This document shows, one piece after another, positions 1-6,777 of a DNA stretch of 22,388 bases. The stretch's first letter is position 1, and each line of letters begins with the position of its first letter. Made by a program: the position numbers and the translations under genes. This DNA comes from CAUZEO01 sp963578625. Its GTDB lineage: Bacteria; Verrucomicrobiota; Kiritimatiellia; SLOV01. Location: assembly GCA_963578625.1 (NCBI GenBank), contig CAUZEO010000040.1, positions 1 to 22,388 of the forward strand, written 5' to 3'. The notes below the pieces were generated by a model. It did not search any database, was not told the DNA's origin, and saw nothing but the letters and a program-made list of their open reading frames with translations.

Positions 1-7
1 TCGCAAA

Positions 8-361
8 ATGGGATGGCGACGATCCGCCCTTTCTGCCTCTGGGCGGGGCGGATTTACACTTGTCGAGATCATGATCGTAGTTGCGATCCTGGGAATCCTT
101 GCTGGACTCTCTGTTCCGCGCGCACTCGCTGGGCTTTCGAAAGCTAAGTGCACGACCGCAGAGGCGCAGATCACTATCTTGTCAGGCGCGATCGAGTTCT
201 ACCGGCTTGATGTGCGCAGTTATCCGCCCAATCTTGAAGCGCCCCTGACGGCTCCCGGAGGCGTTACCGATTGGGATGGGCCCTACCCCTCAAGCGCAAC
301 CCGAGTTCGCGAAGTTCACGGGCCAGTCGTTCTTTGGAAAGGGTCCTCACGGGTAGCTTGA
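8..361 (+). CDS. GspG-like type II secretion pseudopilin, C-terminal end doubtful
   Basis: Type IV pilin-like or type II secretion major pseudopilin, processed by prepilin peptidase and assembled into a periplasmic pseudopilus. A short basic leader ends in RGG, followed by FTLVEIMIVVAILGILAGL (about residues 16-34): the cleavage site G^F, the conserved Glu at +5 and the hydrophobic helix. The middle (AEAQITILSGAIEFYRLDV...YPPN) matches the GspG helix and the start of its globular domain, and GPY sits where GspG has GPYL. After GPY the frame stops looking like GspG and ends early: 117 residues against about 140 usual. Other frames read LKRNP and then EFAKFTGQSFFGKGPHG before a stop, so one or two small indels near 285-310 are possible. 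The start is only 8 bases from the window edge, so an upstream start cannot be excluded. Sure of the family, unsure of the 3' end. Confidence 0.8.
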   Translation: MGWRRSALSASGRGGFTLVEIMIVVAILGILAGLSVPRALAGLSKAKCTTAEAQITILSGAIEFYRLDVRSYPPNLEAPLTAPGGVTDWDGPYPSSATRVREVHGPVVLWKGSSRVA

Positions 362-451
362 GTAGAGGCGCCTGAGGTTCTCCTTTTTTTACTCCAAACG
401 TTGGATTAATTTTCCGGGGCTTGGACGTAATTTCCTCGTGATTGAGGTCGC

Positions 452-480
452 TGGACATCCACAGCGAATTGCTCTAGAAT
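452..480 (+). promoter_or_regulatory. Sigma-70-like promoter of the first PhyH gene
   Basis: TGGACA (452-457) and TAGAAT (475-480) are separated by exactly 17 bases, each one base from the -35 and -10 consensus. Initiation would fall near 487, leaving a leader of about 23 bases before the ATG at 510. This is the best core promoter I see in the window, though I did not scan every position systematically. Confidence 0.55.
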
Positions 481-509
481 GCGCAAATCAGGTTAACTGA
501 TGGAATCTC

Positions 510-1478
510 ATGTCCTCCGCGAAGCAAGATCTCGGACATCAACTTCTCGAGCACGGCTACGTGGTCGTCGACAACCTCATCGACGACGCGACGATCGGGC
601 GCGTGCGGGACGAGATTCACGAGGTGGTGGACGGCATTGCGCGCGGAATGCATGCCGAGGGGCTGATCCCGAAGAGCTGGACCGAAAAGGGTTTTGACCG
701 CCAGTTGGCCTGCATCGTCGAACACGACGTCGCCATGGCCACGGAGCTGGTGAAGCGGCTCCACGGGACACGCGGGGAAGGCGGGCACATCGGGCCTGCG
801 ATCTTCGATCTCGTCAGCTACGCTACCCTGCTCGACTCCATTGAAACGATCGTGGGACCCGAGATCATTGGGTCGAGCGTCTATCGAATCCGCCCCAAGG
901 CCCCGGGCCTGGTACGAGGCGTGGTGCCGTGGCATCAGGACAGTGGTTATCTGCTGAAACATTGCGACCGGGAATTGATCGTTACCTGCTGGATTCCCCT
1001 TGTGGACTCCAACGAGGCCAACGGCTGCCTGCACGTTCTCCCCGACGCGCATCGCCAGGGAATTCTTACCCACAGCACCGGCGGCTCAGGCAACTACCTC
1101 GAGATCAAGGATCAAAACCTTCCCGGAAAATGCAAACCGGTTCCGGTACCGGTGCAGCGCGGGAGTGTACTTTTTATGACCAACCTCACGCCGCATTCTT
1201 CGTACGCCAACAATACGGACGCCGTGCGGTGGAGTGTCGACTTTCGGTACCAGAGCAGCGAAGTGCCTAACAACGTAGGCAAGACGCCTGCCGACTTCGA
1301 TCCCAGCTCCCCCGAAGTCGAGATTGCCTGTTTCCCCCCCGAGGCCGATTTCGTCCTTCGCAGCCCAAAACATCCGGAGAAAGTCGTTCGTACCTGGCAG
1401 GGATTAAATAAGATCCGCGAAGACTACTTCGCCCGCCGCGCCGGCATGGCCGAATTTCCTTTTCGTTGGACGGCGTAG
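510..1478 (+). CDS. Phytanoyl-CoA dioxygenase (PhyH) family protein
   Basis: Fe(II)/2-oxoglutarate-dependent oxygenase of the PhyH superfamily, predicted cytosolic, hydroxylating an unknown small substrate. The double-stranded beta-helix signature is complete: PWHQDSGY gives the metal ligands H142 and D144, and TPHSSYANNT gives the distal ligand H229. R240 follows eleven residues later, the usual 2-oxoglutarate-binding position. The stretch IPLVDSNEANGCLHVLPDAH between them is typical of the family. Length (322 aa) is somewhat longer than usual. No signal peptide is seen. The gene has its own promoter at 452-480. It converges on the aminotransferase gene with only two bases between the two stop codons. 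The family is certain; the substrate cannot be read from the sequence, and members act on phytanoyl-CoA, natural-product and ectoine-type substrates alike. Confidence 0.9.
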   Translation: MSSAKQDLGHQLLEHGYVVVDNLIDDATIGRVRDEIHEVVDGIARGMHAEGLIPKSWTEKGFDRQLACIVEHDVAMATELVKRLHGTRGEGGHIGPAIFDLVSYATLLDSIETIVGPEIIGSSVYRIRPKAPGLVRGVVPWHQDSGYLLKHCDRELIVTCWIPLVDSNEANGCLHVLPDAHRQGILTHSTGGSGNYLEIKDQNLPGKCKPVPVPVQRGSVLFMTNLTPHSSYANNTDAVRWSVDFRYQSSEVPNNVGKTPADFDPSSPEVEIACFPPEADFVLRSPKHPEKVVRTWQGLNKIREDYFARRAGMAEFPFRWTA

Positions 1479-1480
1479 TC

Positions 1481-2683
1481 TCACCGAAGTTCCTGCACGG
1501 CTGCTATCACCCGGCCCGCCATGTCGTCGAGGACTTCGTCGGTCATATCGGACCACCACGGGAAGCTGACCATATTGTCGAAGAAGCGATCGGATTCCGG
1601 TACGTCGGCTTCTCCGAACCCGGCGTTTTGAAATAGTTCCGAACGGTTCAACGGCCAGTATTGAACAATACACGTGAGGTTGTAGTCCTCATTGAGGAGA
1701 CCGATGAGATCGTCGCGGGTCTTGCCGGATGAAGTTCCGTCGAAGCGAGCCGCCATGAGATGGTAGGCGTGCTGGCAGCCCGGCAGGATCTTTTGAAAGT
1801 TGAATTCGGGGAGATCCTGGAGGGCTCCTATGAATCGGTCGGCCTGGTGTCGACGCTGCCGGTTGATGTCGTCCAGTCGCTTGATCAGCAGCCGCCCGAC
1901 CGCCGAGTTGGGCTCGCCCATACAGTAATTGAGCGGAAGCTTTCCAGGCATGGGCTCCACCAGGTTGCACATGGCGGGCTTCCAATACTGCGCACGTTCT
2001 CCTTCGAAAGGACAATTGCCCAGCCAGCGCAGGCTACGAGCTTGCGACCCGTGCTCAGGATTGCGAACCGTCAACATGCCGCCTTCGCCGAGGGTGGTGA
2101 TATTCTTGTGCGTATGGAAACTGAAGCAGCCGAAATCTCCAATCGATCCTACCCGGCGCTCTTTGTAGATCGCGCCGGGCGCCTGGGCGCAGTCCTCGAC
2201 CACTACCAGGCCGTGTTCCTCGGCGAGTTGCATGATCGGATCCATATCCGCGGTCAAGCCGTACAAATGCACCACGACCACAACCCGGGTCGCGGACGTA
2301 AGGTGGGGCGCAATGGTCTCGGCCGAAATCACGCGCGTGTCCGGATCGACGTCGGCCCAGCGCAAGGTGGCTCCGGTGCGGGCAAACGGCACCGCGGTGG
2401 CCACGAAAGTGTGGGCGGGGAGAATGACTTCATCCCCTTTTCCCAGTCCGGACAACATCGCGGACAGCTCCAGGGCCGACGTACAACTATTCACGCAGAT
2501 CGCTTCGGCCGCACCCGAATAGGCCGCAAACTCTTTTTCGAAGGCTTCGCCCTCGGGACCGGTGGTCAACGTGTTTGCTTCCCGAAGCACGTTCAATACG
2601 GTCTGCTCTTCTTCTCGATTGAGCCGGGTTTGCACGCCCGGCATTGCGATCGGGGTTAGCGTTTCGGTTTTGGATGTAGCCAT
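1481..2683 (-). CDS. DegT/DnrJ/EryC1/StrS family PLP aminotransferase
   Basis: Pyridoxal-phosphate enzyme of the sugar aminotransferase family, which transfers an amino group from Glu or Gln to a keto-sugar (usually nucleotide-linked) for surface polysaccharide or secondary metabolites. Seen: the N-terminal cofactor loop NSCTSALEL (65-73), LPAHTFVAT (88-96), VVVEDCAQAPG with D164 and Q167 contacting PLP, and the Schiff-base lysine K193 in SFHTHKNITTLGEGG. The 400-residue length is normal and the C-terminal domain is complete. The start is supported by GGAGAAG six to seven bases upstream. It lies downstream of the dienelactone hydrolase on the same strand with a 196-bp gap, so co-transcription is possible but not shown. 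No sugar biosynthesis partner is in view, so the precise substrate is unknown. Confidence 0.92.
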   Translation of the reverse strand: MATSKTETLTPIAMPGVQTRLNREEEQTVLNVLREANTLTTGPEGEAFEKEFAAYSGAAEAICVNSCTSALELSAMLSGLGKGDEVILPAHTFVATAVPFARTGATLRWADVDPDTRVISAETIAPHLTSATRVVVVVHLYGLTADMDPIMQLAEEHGLVVVEDCAQAPGAIYKERRVGSIGDFGCFSFHTHKNITTLGEGGMLTVRNPEHGSQARSLRWLGNCPFEGERAQYWKPAMCNLVEPMPGKLPLNYCMGEPNSAVGRLLIKRLDDINRQRRHQADRFIGALQDLPEFNFQKILPGCQHAYHLMAARFDGTSSGKTRDDLIGLLNEDYNLTCIVQYWPLNRSELFQNAGFGEADVPESDRFFDNMVSFPWWSDMTDEVLDDMAGRVIAAVQELR

Positions 2684-2879
2684 TGTTTCTTCTCCATTCT
2701 GAGTACAACTGATCTAAATGGGAGTGATCTATGATGTCCAGATCTATTATCTGAAGGGGTTCTACGCCCCGGCCGTTTTCTCCATGGCGTCAATCACAGG
2801 TGGCGCGTACGGTTTGCACGACTTGGCCAACAGATACGAGAGGTCACCCTGCCCGATGGCCGGTAGTACGGTTCGTTCA

Positions 2880-3635
2880 TTACATTCGGTCCTGTGGCTG
2901 CAGCTTACGCTTGAACAGGGCCATGGTGTTGCTCCAGACTTTTTCGGCTGCATCTTCAACATAAAGCGGTCGTTGCGGGAAACAGAATCCGTGTTCCGTT
3001 CCCGGCCAAATATCCATCTTGTTAATTACCCCTTCCCGATCCAAGGCGGCTCTGAGTCCCACGGCGTCGCTGTCCGGAACAAAACGATCCACTTCCGCGA
3101 ATGCAAGATAGAGTTCTCCTTTGATTTTGCCGGCCAGGAGATGTGGTGAATCCGCCTCCTCCGTCACGGTTTTCGCGCCATACACCGAAACCGCGGCCGC
3201 GAAAACATCAGGGAACGTACCCGCGGCTGAAACCACGTATTGTCCGCTCATGCAATAGCCGACGCACCCTTTCGGACCTGGCTTGGCGGCAGGTTCGGAC
3301 TCCAGGAATTTCAGCATTCCCGCCGTATCCTCCATCACCATTTTGTTGTTGAGGCTGTTCATCTTCGCGAACATGTCCTCACGTCTTTCCTCGGTCAGAT
3401 CGGAAAAGCTTTCATGAATGTACCGTATTTTCCCGTGACGATAGTACATATCCGGCAGGATCACGTAGTAGCCTCCCCCGGCGATTCTACGACAGAAGTC
3501 AAACAACTCTTCACGAATCGCGGGAGCGTCCATATAGAGGATGATCACCGGCCACCGGGAATTGCCTTCGGGGTGGAAGATGTAGCTGAGCATCTTTCCA
3601 TCACGGGTTGGAATATCTACATTTCTTTCAATCAT
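2880..3635 (-). CDS. Dienelactone hydrolase family alpha/beta-hydrolase
   Basis: Alpha/beta-hydrolase of the DLH family, cytosolic (no signal peptide), hydrolysing a lactone or ester. The nucleophile elbow is VGYCMSGQ with Cys at 128, the cysteine type used by true dienelactone hydrolases rather than the serine of most relatives. The acid is probably D183 in AEVDRFVP, and the base is H215 in EHGFCFPQR. The length (251 aa) is standard. The start codon follows only a weak ribosome site; an in-frame alternative is not better. Upstream lies a TGTCAAC palindrome overlapping a possible -35 box. The neighbouring PhyH, aminotransferase and RraA genes suggest small-molecule or sugar-acid catabolism, but no classical chlorocatechol or beta-ketoadipate genes are nearby, so the name describes the family, not the substrate. 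Confidence 0.88.
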   Translation of the reverse strand: MIERNVDIPTRDGKMLSYIFHPEGNSRWPVIILYMDAPAIREELFDFCRRIAGGGYYVILPDMYYRHGKIRYIHESFSDLTEERREDMFAKMNSLNNKMVMEDTAGMLKFLESEPAAKPGPKGCVGYCMSGQYVVSAAGTFPDVFAAAVSVYGAKTVTEEADSPHLLAGKIKGELYLAFAEVDRFVPDSDAVGLRAALDREGVINKMDIWPGTEHGFCFPQRPLYVEDAAEKVWSNTMALFKRKLQPQDRM

Positions 3636-3683
3636 GAAAATTTCAAACTCACGGATATGTGTCTACGCTTAGATCTTGGCATG

Positions 3684-3705
3684 TGTCAACACGCCTTTGT
3701 TGACA
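3684..3705. promoter_or_regulatory. TGTCAAC-N8-GTTGACA palindrome, possible operator and -35 of the DLH gene
   Basis: A perfect 7-bp inverted repeat with an 8-base spacer. Read on the minus strand its inner half supplies TTGACA, followed 18 bases later by TAGACA, a weak -10, about 25 bases before the DLH leader. The palindrome would place an operator over the -35 box. The promoter assignment is tentative; the palindrome itself is plain in the sequence. Confidence 0.35.
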
Positions 3706-3803
3706 GGCTGGAACGAACATCCGGATATGAAACGCATTCTTAATCGTAGGCGCATCGGGCTTTATAGGGCGGCGCCTGACATCGGGGCATGAAAAGGATT
3801 AAG

Positions 3804-3923
3804 ATGACGAGGCCAAAGTCAGCGCAGCGGTTCGTGTCAGAGCCCATCAAACCGGTCACCCCGATCGCGGACGCCGATGCGATGGCCGTGGGCGTCCCCG
3901 GCTTGCCACGTGAGTTTGTGTGA
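3804..3923 (+). pseudogene. DUF6504-like small protein, N-terminal fragment
   Basis: A 39-codon reading frame with AAGGA six bases before its ATG; another in-frame ATG lies at 3789. Its product contains RFVSEPIKPV followed by GVPGLPREFV, which from memory resembles the N-terminal part of the small DUF6504 proteins, where PGxPxxFxWRG is typical. Here the codon expected for the Trp is TGA at 3921-3923, followed by CGC GGC (Arg-Gly), as if TGG had become TGA. Beyond this point no frame continues the family convincingly, though a coding-like stretch ending EERRRLRDWLEVIERSSM lies at about 4015-4070 in another frame. I read it as a broken gene. The family assignment is from recalled pattern only. 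Confidence 0.45.
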
Positions 3924-4162
3924 CGCGGCGGTTCGCTCGGCCGGAGAGGACGCGGCAGTTCTGTAGCGCATCGCGTTCCTGCGCAAAGTTGGTCGAAATG
4001 GTCGCGCCGCCGCGGAGGAACGCCGGCGCCTGCGCGACTGGCTCGAAGTGATTGAGCGGAGTTCCATGTAGCAGAAGTCGCCGAGACTTCCGCTCGGCGA
4101 CATACAAGCCGGACAAAGCCATGAGAGGGCCACCAGAGCCGCAGGCCCAAAACCAAGAATTT

Positions 4163-4268
4163 CAACCACGAAATACACTAAAAGCACGAGGCAGCAAAGT
4201 TGCAACCAAACGAAATTAACCACGGAGGGGATTGTTGGTCCCTCCGTGTGCTCCGCGAACTCCGCGGT
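4163..4268. repeat. Period-9 degenerate intergenic repeat with hairpin
   Basis: Two blocks of 9-base units. Block one reads AACCACGAA / ATACACTAA / AAGCACGAG. Block two, in the other orientation, reads CCTCCGTGT / GCTCCGCGA / ACTCCGCGG. A reverse copy (CACGGAGGG, 4221-4229) faces CCCTCCGTG (4240-4248) and forms a perfect 9-bp stem with a 10-base loop. Similar non-coding strings occur between genes in many environmental bacterial genomes; their function is not known to me. The rest of 3924-4472 holds no gene I can support, and its long minus-strand frame is a by-product of this repeat. Confidence 0.5.
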
Positions 4269-4472
4269 AGAAAAATATCGCGGACAAGAACGATTTCGGA
4301 AGATCGTGGTACGAAAGACGAAATGAGCTTTGCATGTTTCTTGAAAAAGAGTCAGCGCTGACCATAGCGCTCTACGAATGACGAGAATTAGGCGCATAAT
4401 CAGGATTTGGCTCTCGACACAGCGTACGGCCCGGTGAAAACTCCAGCTTCATAATTAATAAGGAAGATAGCT

Positions 4473-5195
4473 ATGGTTGATCAATCAGTATTGGATAAGC
4501 TTGCGGTGGCTGACTCGCCGACGATCGCTAACGTGATAGAACTGTTCGACGTGCAGTCGCGGGTTTCCGGCTACACCAATGAGAAAATTCGGGCGGTGTA
4601 TCCGGATCTCCCCCCTGTCGTCGGATACGCGGTGACGGGAACATTTCGGAGCGGCTATCCAACCCCGAAGGACGCGTACGGGGGCATGGGAAGAATGGTC
4701 GAGATCGGAGAGAAGCTACCTGCGCAGAGGATGTTGGTAATCCAGGATCTGGATGAGCCGTCGCGCGCCGCGGTCTACGGAGAGATCATGGTCCGTTGTT
4801 TCAAGTCGGCAGGTTTCGGAGGTTTAATCACGAATGGTCTAGGGCGCGATTACCTTCAAACCAAGGAGTTGAATTTTCCGTGTTTCGCTTCTTCATTGAT
4901 CGTTGCCCACGGATACTGCAACATCCTGGAAACGGGGGTGCCAGTGGCGATCGGAGGGCTGGATATCGCCACGGGAGACCTCCTTCACGCGGATGGGAAT
5001 GGCATTGTAAAAATCCCCCTTGAGCTGGCTTCGCATGTCGCGGATCTCGTCCAGCCATTTCTTGATTCCGAGCAGAGCATCATAGACATTGCCGACCGGC
5101 CCGGTACGCCATTCGAAAAGATCAGCGAGGAATTGCAACGGCATTTCTCACGTCTCGAAAAAATGAGGGAAGAGGCAAAAGAACGGATCAAGTAG
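4473..5195 (+). CDS. RraA / HMG aldolase family protein
   Basis: Member of the RraA-like fold that includes 4-hydroxy-4-methyl-2-oxoglutarate (HMG) aldolase, oxaloacetate decarboxylase and the RNase E regulator RraA; cytosolic, usually trimeric or hexameric. Seen: GGLITNGLGRD (116-126) with the R125-D126 pair that binds substrate and, through water, the divalent metal in the aldolases, and GDLLHADGNGIVKIP (168-182), the family's second signature. At 240 aa it is longer than E. coli RraA (about 160) because of an N-terminal arm and a charged C-terminal helix, as in the catabolic members. AAGGAAG lies eight bases before the ATG, supporting the start. It stands alone on its strand after a long non-coding stretch. 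A catabolic aldolase/decarboxylase is likelier than an RNase regulator, since no RNase E context is present. Confidence 0.85.
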   Translation: MVDQSVLDKLAVADSPTIANVIELFDVQSRVSGYTNEKIRAVYPDLPPVVGYAVTGTFRSGYPTPKDAYGGMGRMVEIGEKLPAQRMLVIQDLDEPSRAAVYGEIMVRCFKSAGFGGLITNGLGRDYLQTKELNFPCFASSLIVAHGYCNILETGVPVAIGGLDIATGDLLHADGNGIVKIPLELASHVADLVQPFLDSEQSIIDIADRPGTPFEKISEELQRHFSRLEKMREEAKERIK

Positions 5196-5252
5196 GTCCA
5201 GGTCCCGGAACCTGCCCGAGGGGCTGAAGAGGAGAAATCATCCGTGGAAGAA

Positions 5253-5275
5253 GGGGCAGGAAATCATCCTGTTCC
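5253..5275 (+). terminator. Possible terminator hairpin after the RraA gene
   Basis: GGGGCAGGA (5253-5261) can pair with TCCTGTTCC (5267-5275) over nine positions, two of them G-U, with a five-base loop. No good T tract follows, so it may only be a stabilising 3' hairpin. Confidence 0.25.
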
Positions 5276-5331
5276 CTTACAATTCCACGACCACGTTTTT
5301 ATCTGGAAATAGGATCAATCCAGAGGATTAG

Positions 5332-5383
5332 TGGTACACCCGGAGAGATTCGAACTCCCAACCCTCTGATCCGAAGTCAGATG
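5332..5383 (-). repeat. att-like copy of the tRNA-Arg 3' half
   Basis: Matches 8917-8968 at 50 of 52 positions, from the CCA end through the anticodon arm, then diverges abruptly. Both differences fall in the T-stem and together turn pair 52-62 from G-C into A-U, so the stem is kept. This is what an attachment-site copy derived from another functional tRNA allele would look like. No 5' half is present, so it cannot be a tRNA gene. Confidence 0.75.
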
Positions 5384-5528
5384 GCGAAGGTTATCGCCCT
5401 CGGACGCCAACGGACAGAAACTCCAGCAAACTCTAGAAAACACTCAAGAGATAAAGCCATTCTGGGTTTTCTGTCGTTGTGTCATTCATGTCCATTTGGA
5501 CTCATGGTACGCCTGTAAGGACAAGAAA

Positions 5529-5548
5529 GTTGACACAATGTTGACACA
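5529..5548. repeat. Tandem GTTGACACA sites, one helical turn apart
   Basis: GTTGACACA occurs at 5529-5537 and 5540-5548, an 11-base offset that puts both on one face of the helix. They lie about 150 bp inside the att-like copy, a position where recombinase arm-type or excisionase sites are found in integrative elements. A -35-like TTGACA is contained in each. The function is not established. Confidence 0.35.
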
Positions 5549-5644
5549 CATTTCGCGATTGAACGAGAGGGTGGGGTGCCCGACCGGTATACCCTTGCCC
5601 ACCGCCCCCCCGTCGTTCTCCCATATATAGGTTCTCTGTCCGTA

Positions 5645-5824
5645 ATTTTTTTGGCTTCCGACCGTGGACGTGGGCCAGCGGGGACCATCCATCTCTGCCG
5701 CCCTTCCCTGGGTCATTCCTCGAAAGGTTGAGGTGCCAACCTGGGGTGAGTGCTGAAACGGGGGATCCGGGGCTGCTATCGGCTACTCGGATACTGGGAT
5801 CGGGACTGGTGGCGGTGTTTCAAG
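5645..5824. repeat. 180-bp direct repeat, left copy
   Basis: Matches 7754-7933 at 178 of 180 positions by eye, starting at a run of seven T and ending in GTTTCAAG. It contains the hairpin AGGTTG-AGGTGC-CAACCT. Weaker similarity extends left to about 5575 (TATACCCTTGCCCACCGCCC). Open minus-strand frames run through both copies but diverge in length and sequence outside them, so I do not call a gene. There are no terminal inverted repeats or flanking duplications of a known insertion sequence. Confidence 0.85.
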
Positions 5825-5955
5825 AGCACCGAATCGCGTGTATCGGCTCTCGGTTGGTCAGTAACGTCAGTCCTCTCCATCTTCCCATTGATGAAATGGA
5901 GTCCCACACCAGCATCGTCCCATAGCCGCAGGGCATGCGTCTCTTTACGAGTTCG

Positions 5956-5975
5956 GTGGGGGAAAAATCCCCCAC
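5956..5975. other. Strong GC hairpin in the island's non-coding part
   Basis: GTGGGGGA and TCCCCCAC pair perfectly over eight bases around an AAAA loop. No T tract follows on either strand, so it is not a standard terminator. The surrounding 5825-6530 stretch holds no intact gene that I can support. Confidence 0.4.
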
Positions 5976-6015
5976 ACCCCCTTGATCCCATCCTCCCGGG
6001 AAAAGCCCCGGACGC

Positions 6016-6151
6016 CTACCCGAAATCCGCATCTTCAGGCGAAATGACGAAGTCTTCGGTGCTGGCAATGAACTGAACTTGGAAAACGCTTGCTGCTTTG
6101 CAGGCCGAACAGTAGCATCGCCGCAATCAGGCTGGCGATGTGAACCATCAT
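6016..6151 (-). pseudogene. Possible remnant of a small membrane or secreted protein
   Basis: From an ATG at 6151 the minus strand reads MMVHIASLIAAMLLFGLQ, a hydrophobic segment like a signal anchor, preceded by AAAAGG. The frame then turns basic and non-protein-like, while the adjacent frame reads FQVQFIASTEDFVISPEDAD and stops at 6016-6018. A single-base indel near 6090 would join them into a product of about 45 residues. No family is recognised. It could be chance, since short hydrophobic frames are common. Confidence 0.25.
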
Positions 6152-6530
6152 CCTTTTCAATCCGGGCAAACTGCAGACGAGGCCAAGGGTCCGCGTGATT
6201 GTAAAAAGGGAGCGCGTTTCTCTTGGCGGCCATGCGAGAACTGTCCTTCGCGGCACCATATCTTTTGAGCCGTTCAAATCCTGGAACTGCTAACGTGCAG
6301 GGTAATCGCCACGATCGGAGTCGCTCTCGATTCAGCACCAATTTCCCTTAATAAAAGCACCGACCGAACCTCCGATGACAAGTTATCAACAAGCGCCCTG
6401 TTGACAACTGCCCCAAAACGTCTTCATCCCGGGGCTTTTGTTTACTAAGTCCTTCCAAGTTTAAATCGGCAGCGCCAGAATTCGTTAATGAATTCAATTA
6501 AACATTCTTCCCGCTTGTTAGGAGCAAATC

Positions 6531-6704
6531 ATGCGTGTATTTCGCAGTGGGGCTGGTGTCGCCAACGGCGCGACCGACGAACTTCAATATAGGGTGACGC
6601 CGTGGCTGGCTCTGTTTGGCCTGATTCTCGGAGCGACGCCCGCTTTTTCCTCCTCTGTTGTCCCCGTAGTAAACGATTTACGCAGTCACGCTTGGTGTAT
6701 CTAG
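6531..6704 (+). CDS. Hypothetical 57-residue secreted or membrane protein
   Basis: A short frame with a strong ribosome site, TTAGGAGCAAATC, directly before its ATG. This is nearly the same leader as that of the HAF PEP-CTERM gene 250 bp downstream (TTAGGAGCAATACC). The product has a 25-residue polar N-terminus, then a hydrophobic stretch WLALFGLILGATPAFSSS (25-42) like a signal peptide with an A-x-S type cleavage site, and a short tail ending HAWCI. It matches no family I know. It may be the truncated front of another exported protein, with only the leader left intact, or a real small protein. The upstream sequence is AT-rich and contains two GAATTC sites flanking GTTAAT. Confidence 0.4.
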   Translation: MRVFRSGAGVANGATDELQYRVTPWLALFGLILGATPAFSSSVVPVVNDLRSHAWCI

Positions 6705-6740
6705 CTGAATATCTGTCCGCCTTGTTCTTGGAGGCGTGTG

Positions 6741-6767
6741 ATGAAAACCCTTTACCCTTTTTTTTAG
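6741..6767 (+). promoter_or_regulatory. Eight-codon leader ORF ending in the ribosome site of the HAF gene
   Basis: GGAG at 6730-6733 precedes an ATG that opens MKTLYPFF, and its TAG stop (6765-6767) overlaps the AGGAG of the next gene. The frame crosses a run of eight T (6758-6765). One T fewer would fuse it in frame to the HAF protein. Translational coupling or slippage control is possible; a decayed duplicate start is the alternative. Confidence 0.35.
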
Positions 6768-6777
6768 GAGCAATACC

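Noticed and set aside
3837..4397. 186-codon minus-strand frame containing a hydrophobic stretch
   Set aside because: It reads through the period-9 repeat; the phrase STAEFAEHTEG is the familiar translation of that repeat, not a protein.
5332..5383. A second tRNA gene
   Set aside because: Only the 3' half is present; no D arm or 5' acceptor strand exists on the other side.
5482..5716. Minus-strand frames shared by both 180-bp repeats (PRWPTSTVGSQKN)
   Set aside because: The two copies agree only within the repeat; outside it length and sequence diverge, and no ribosome site or domain is seen.
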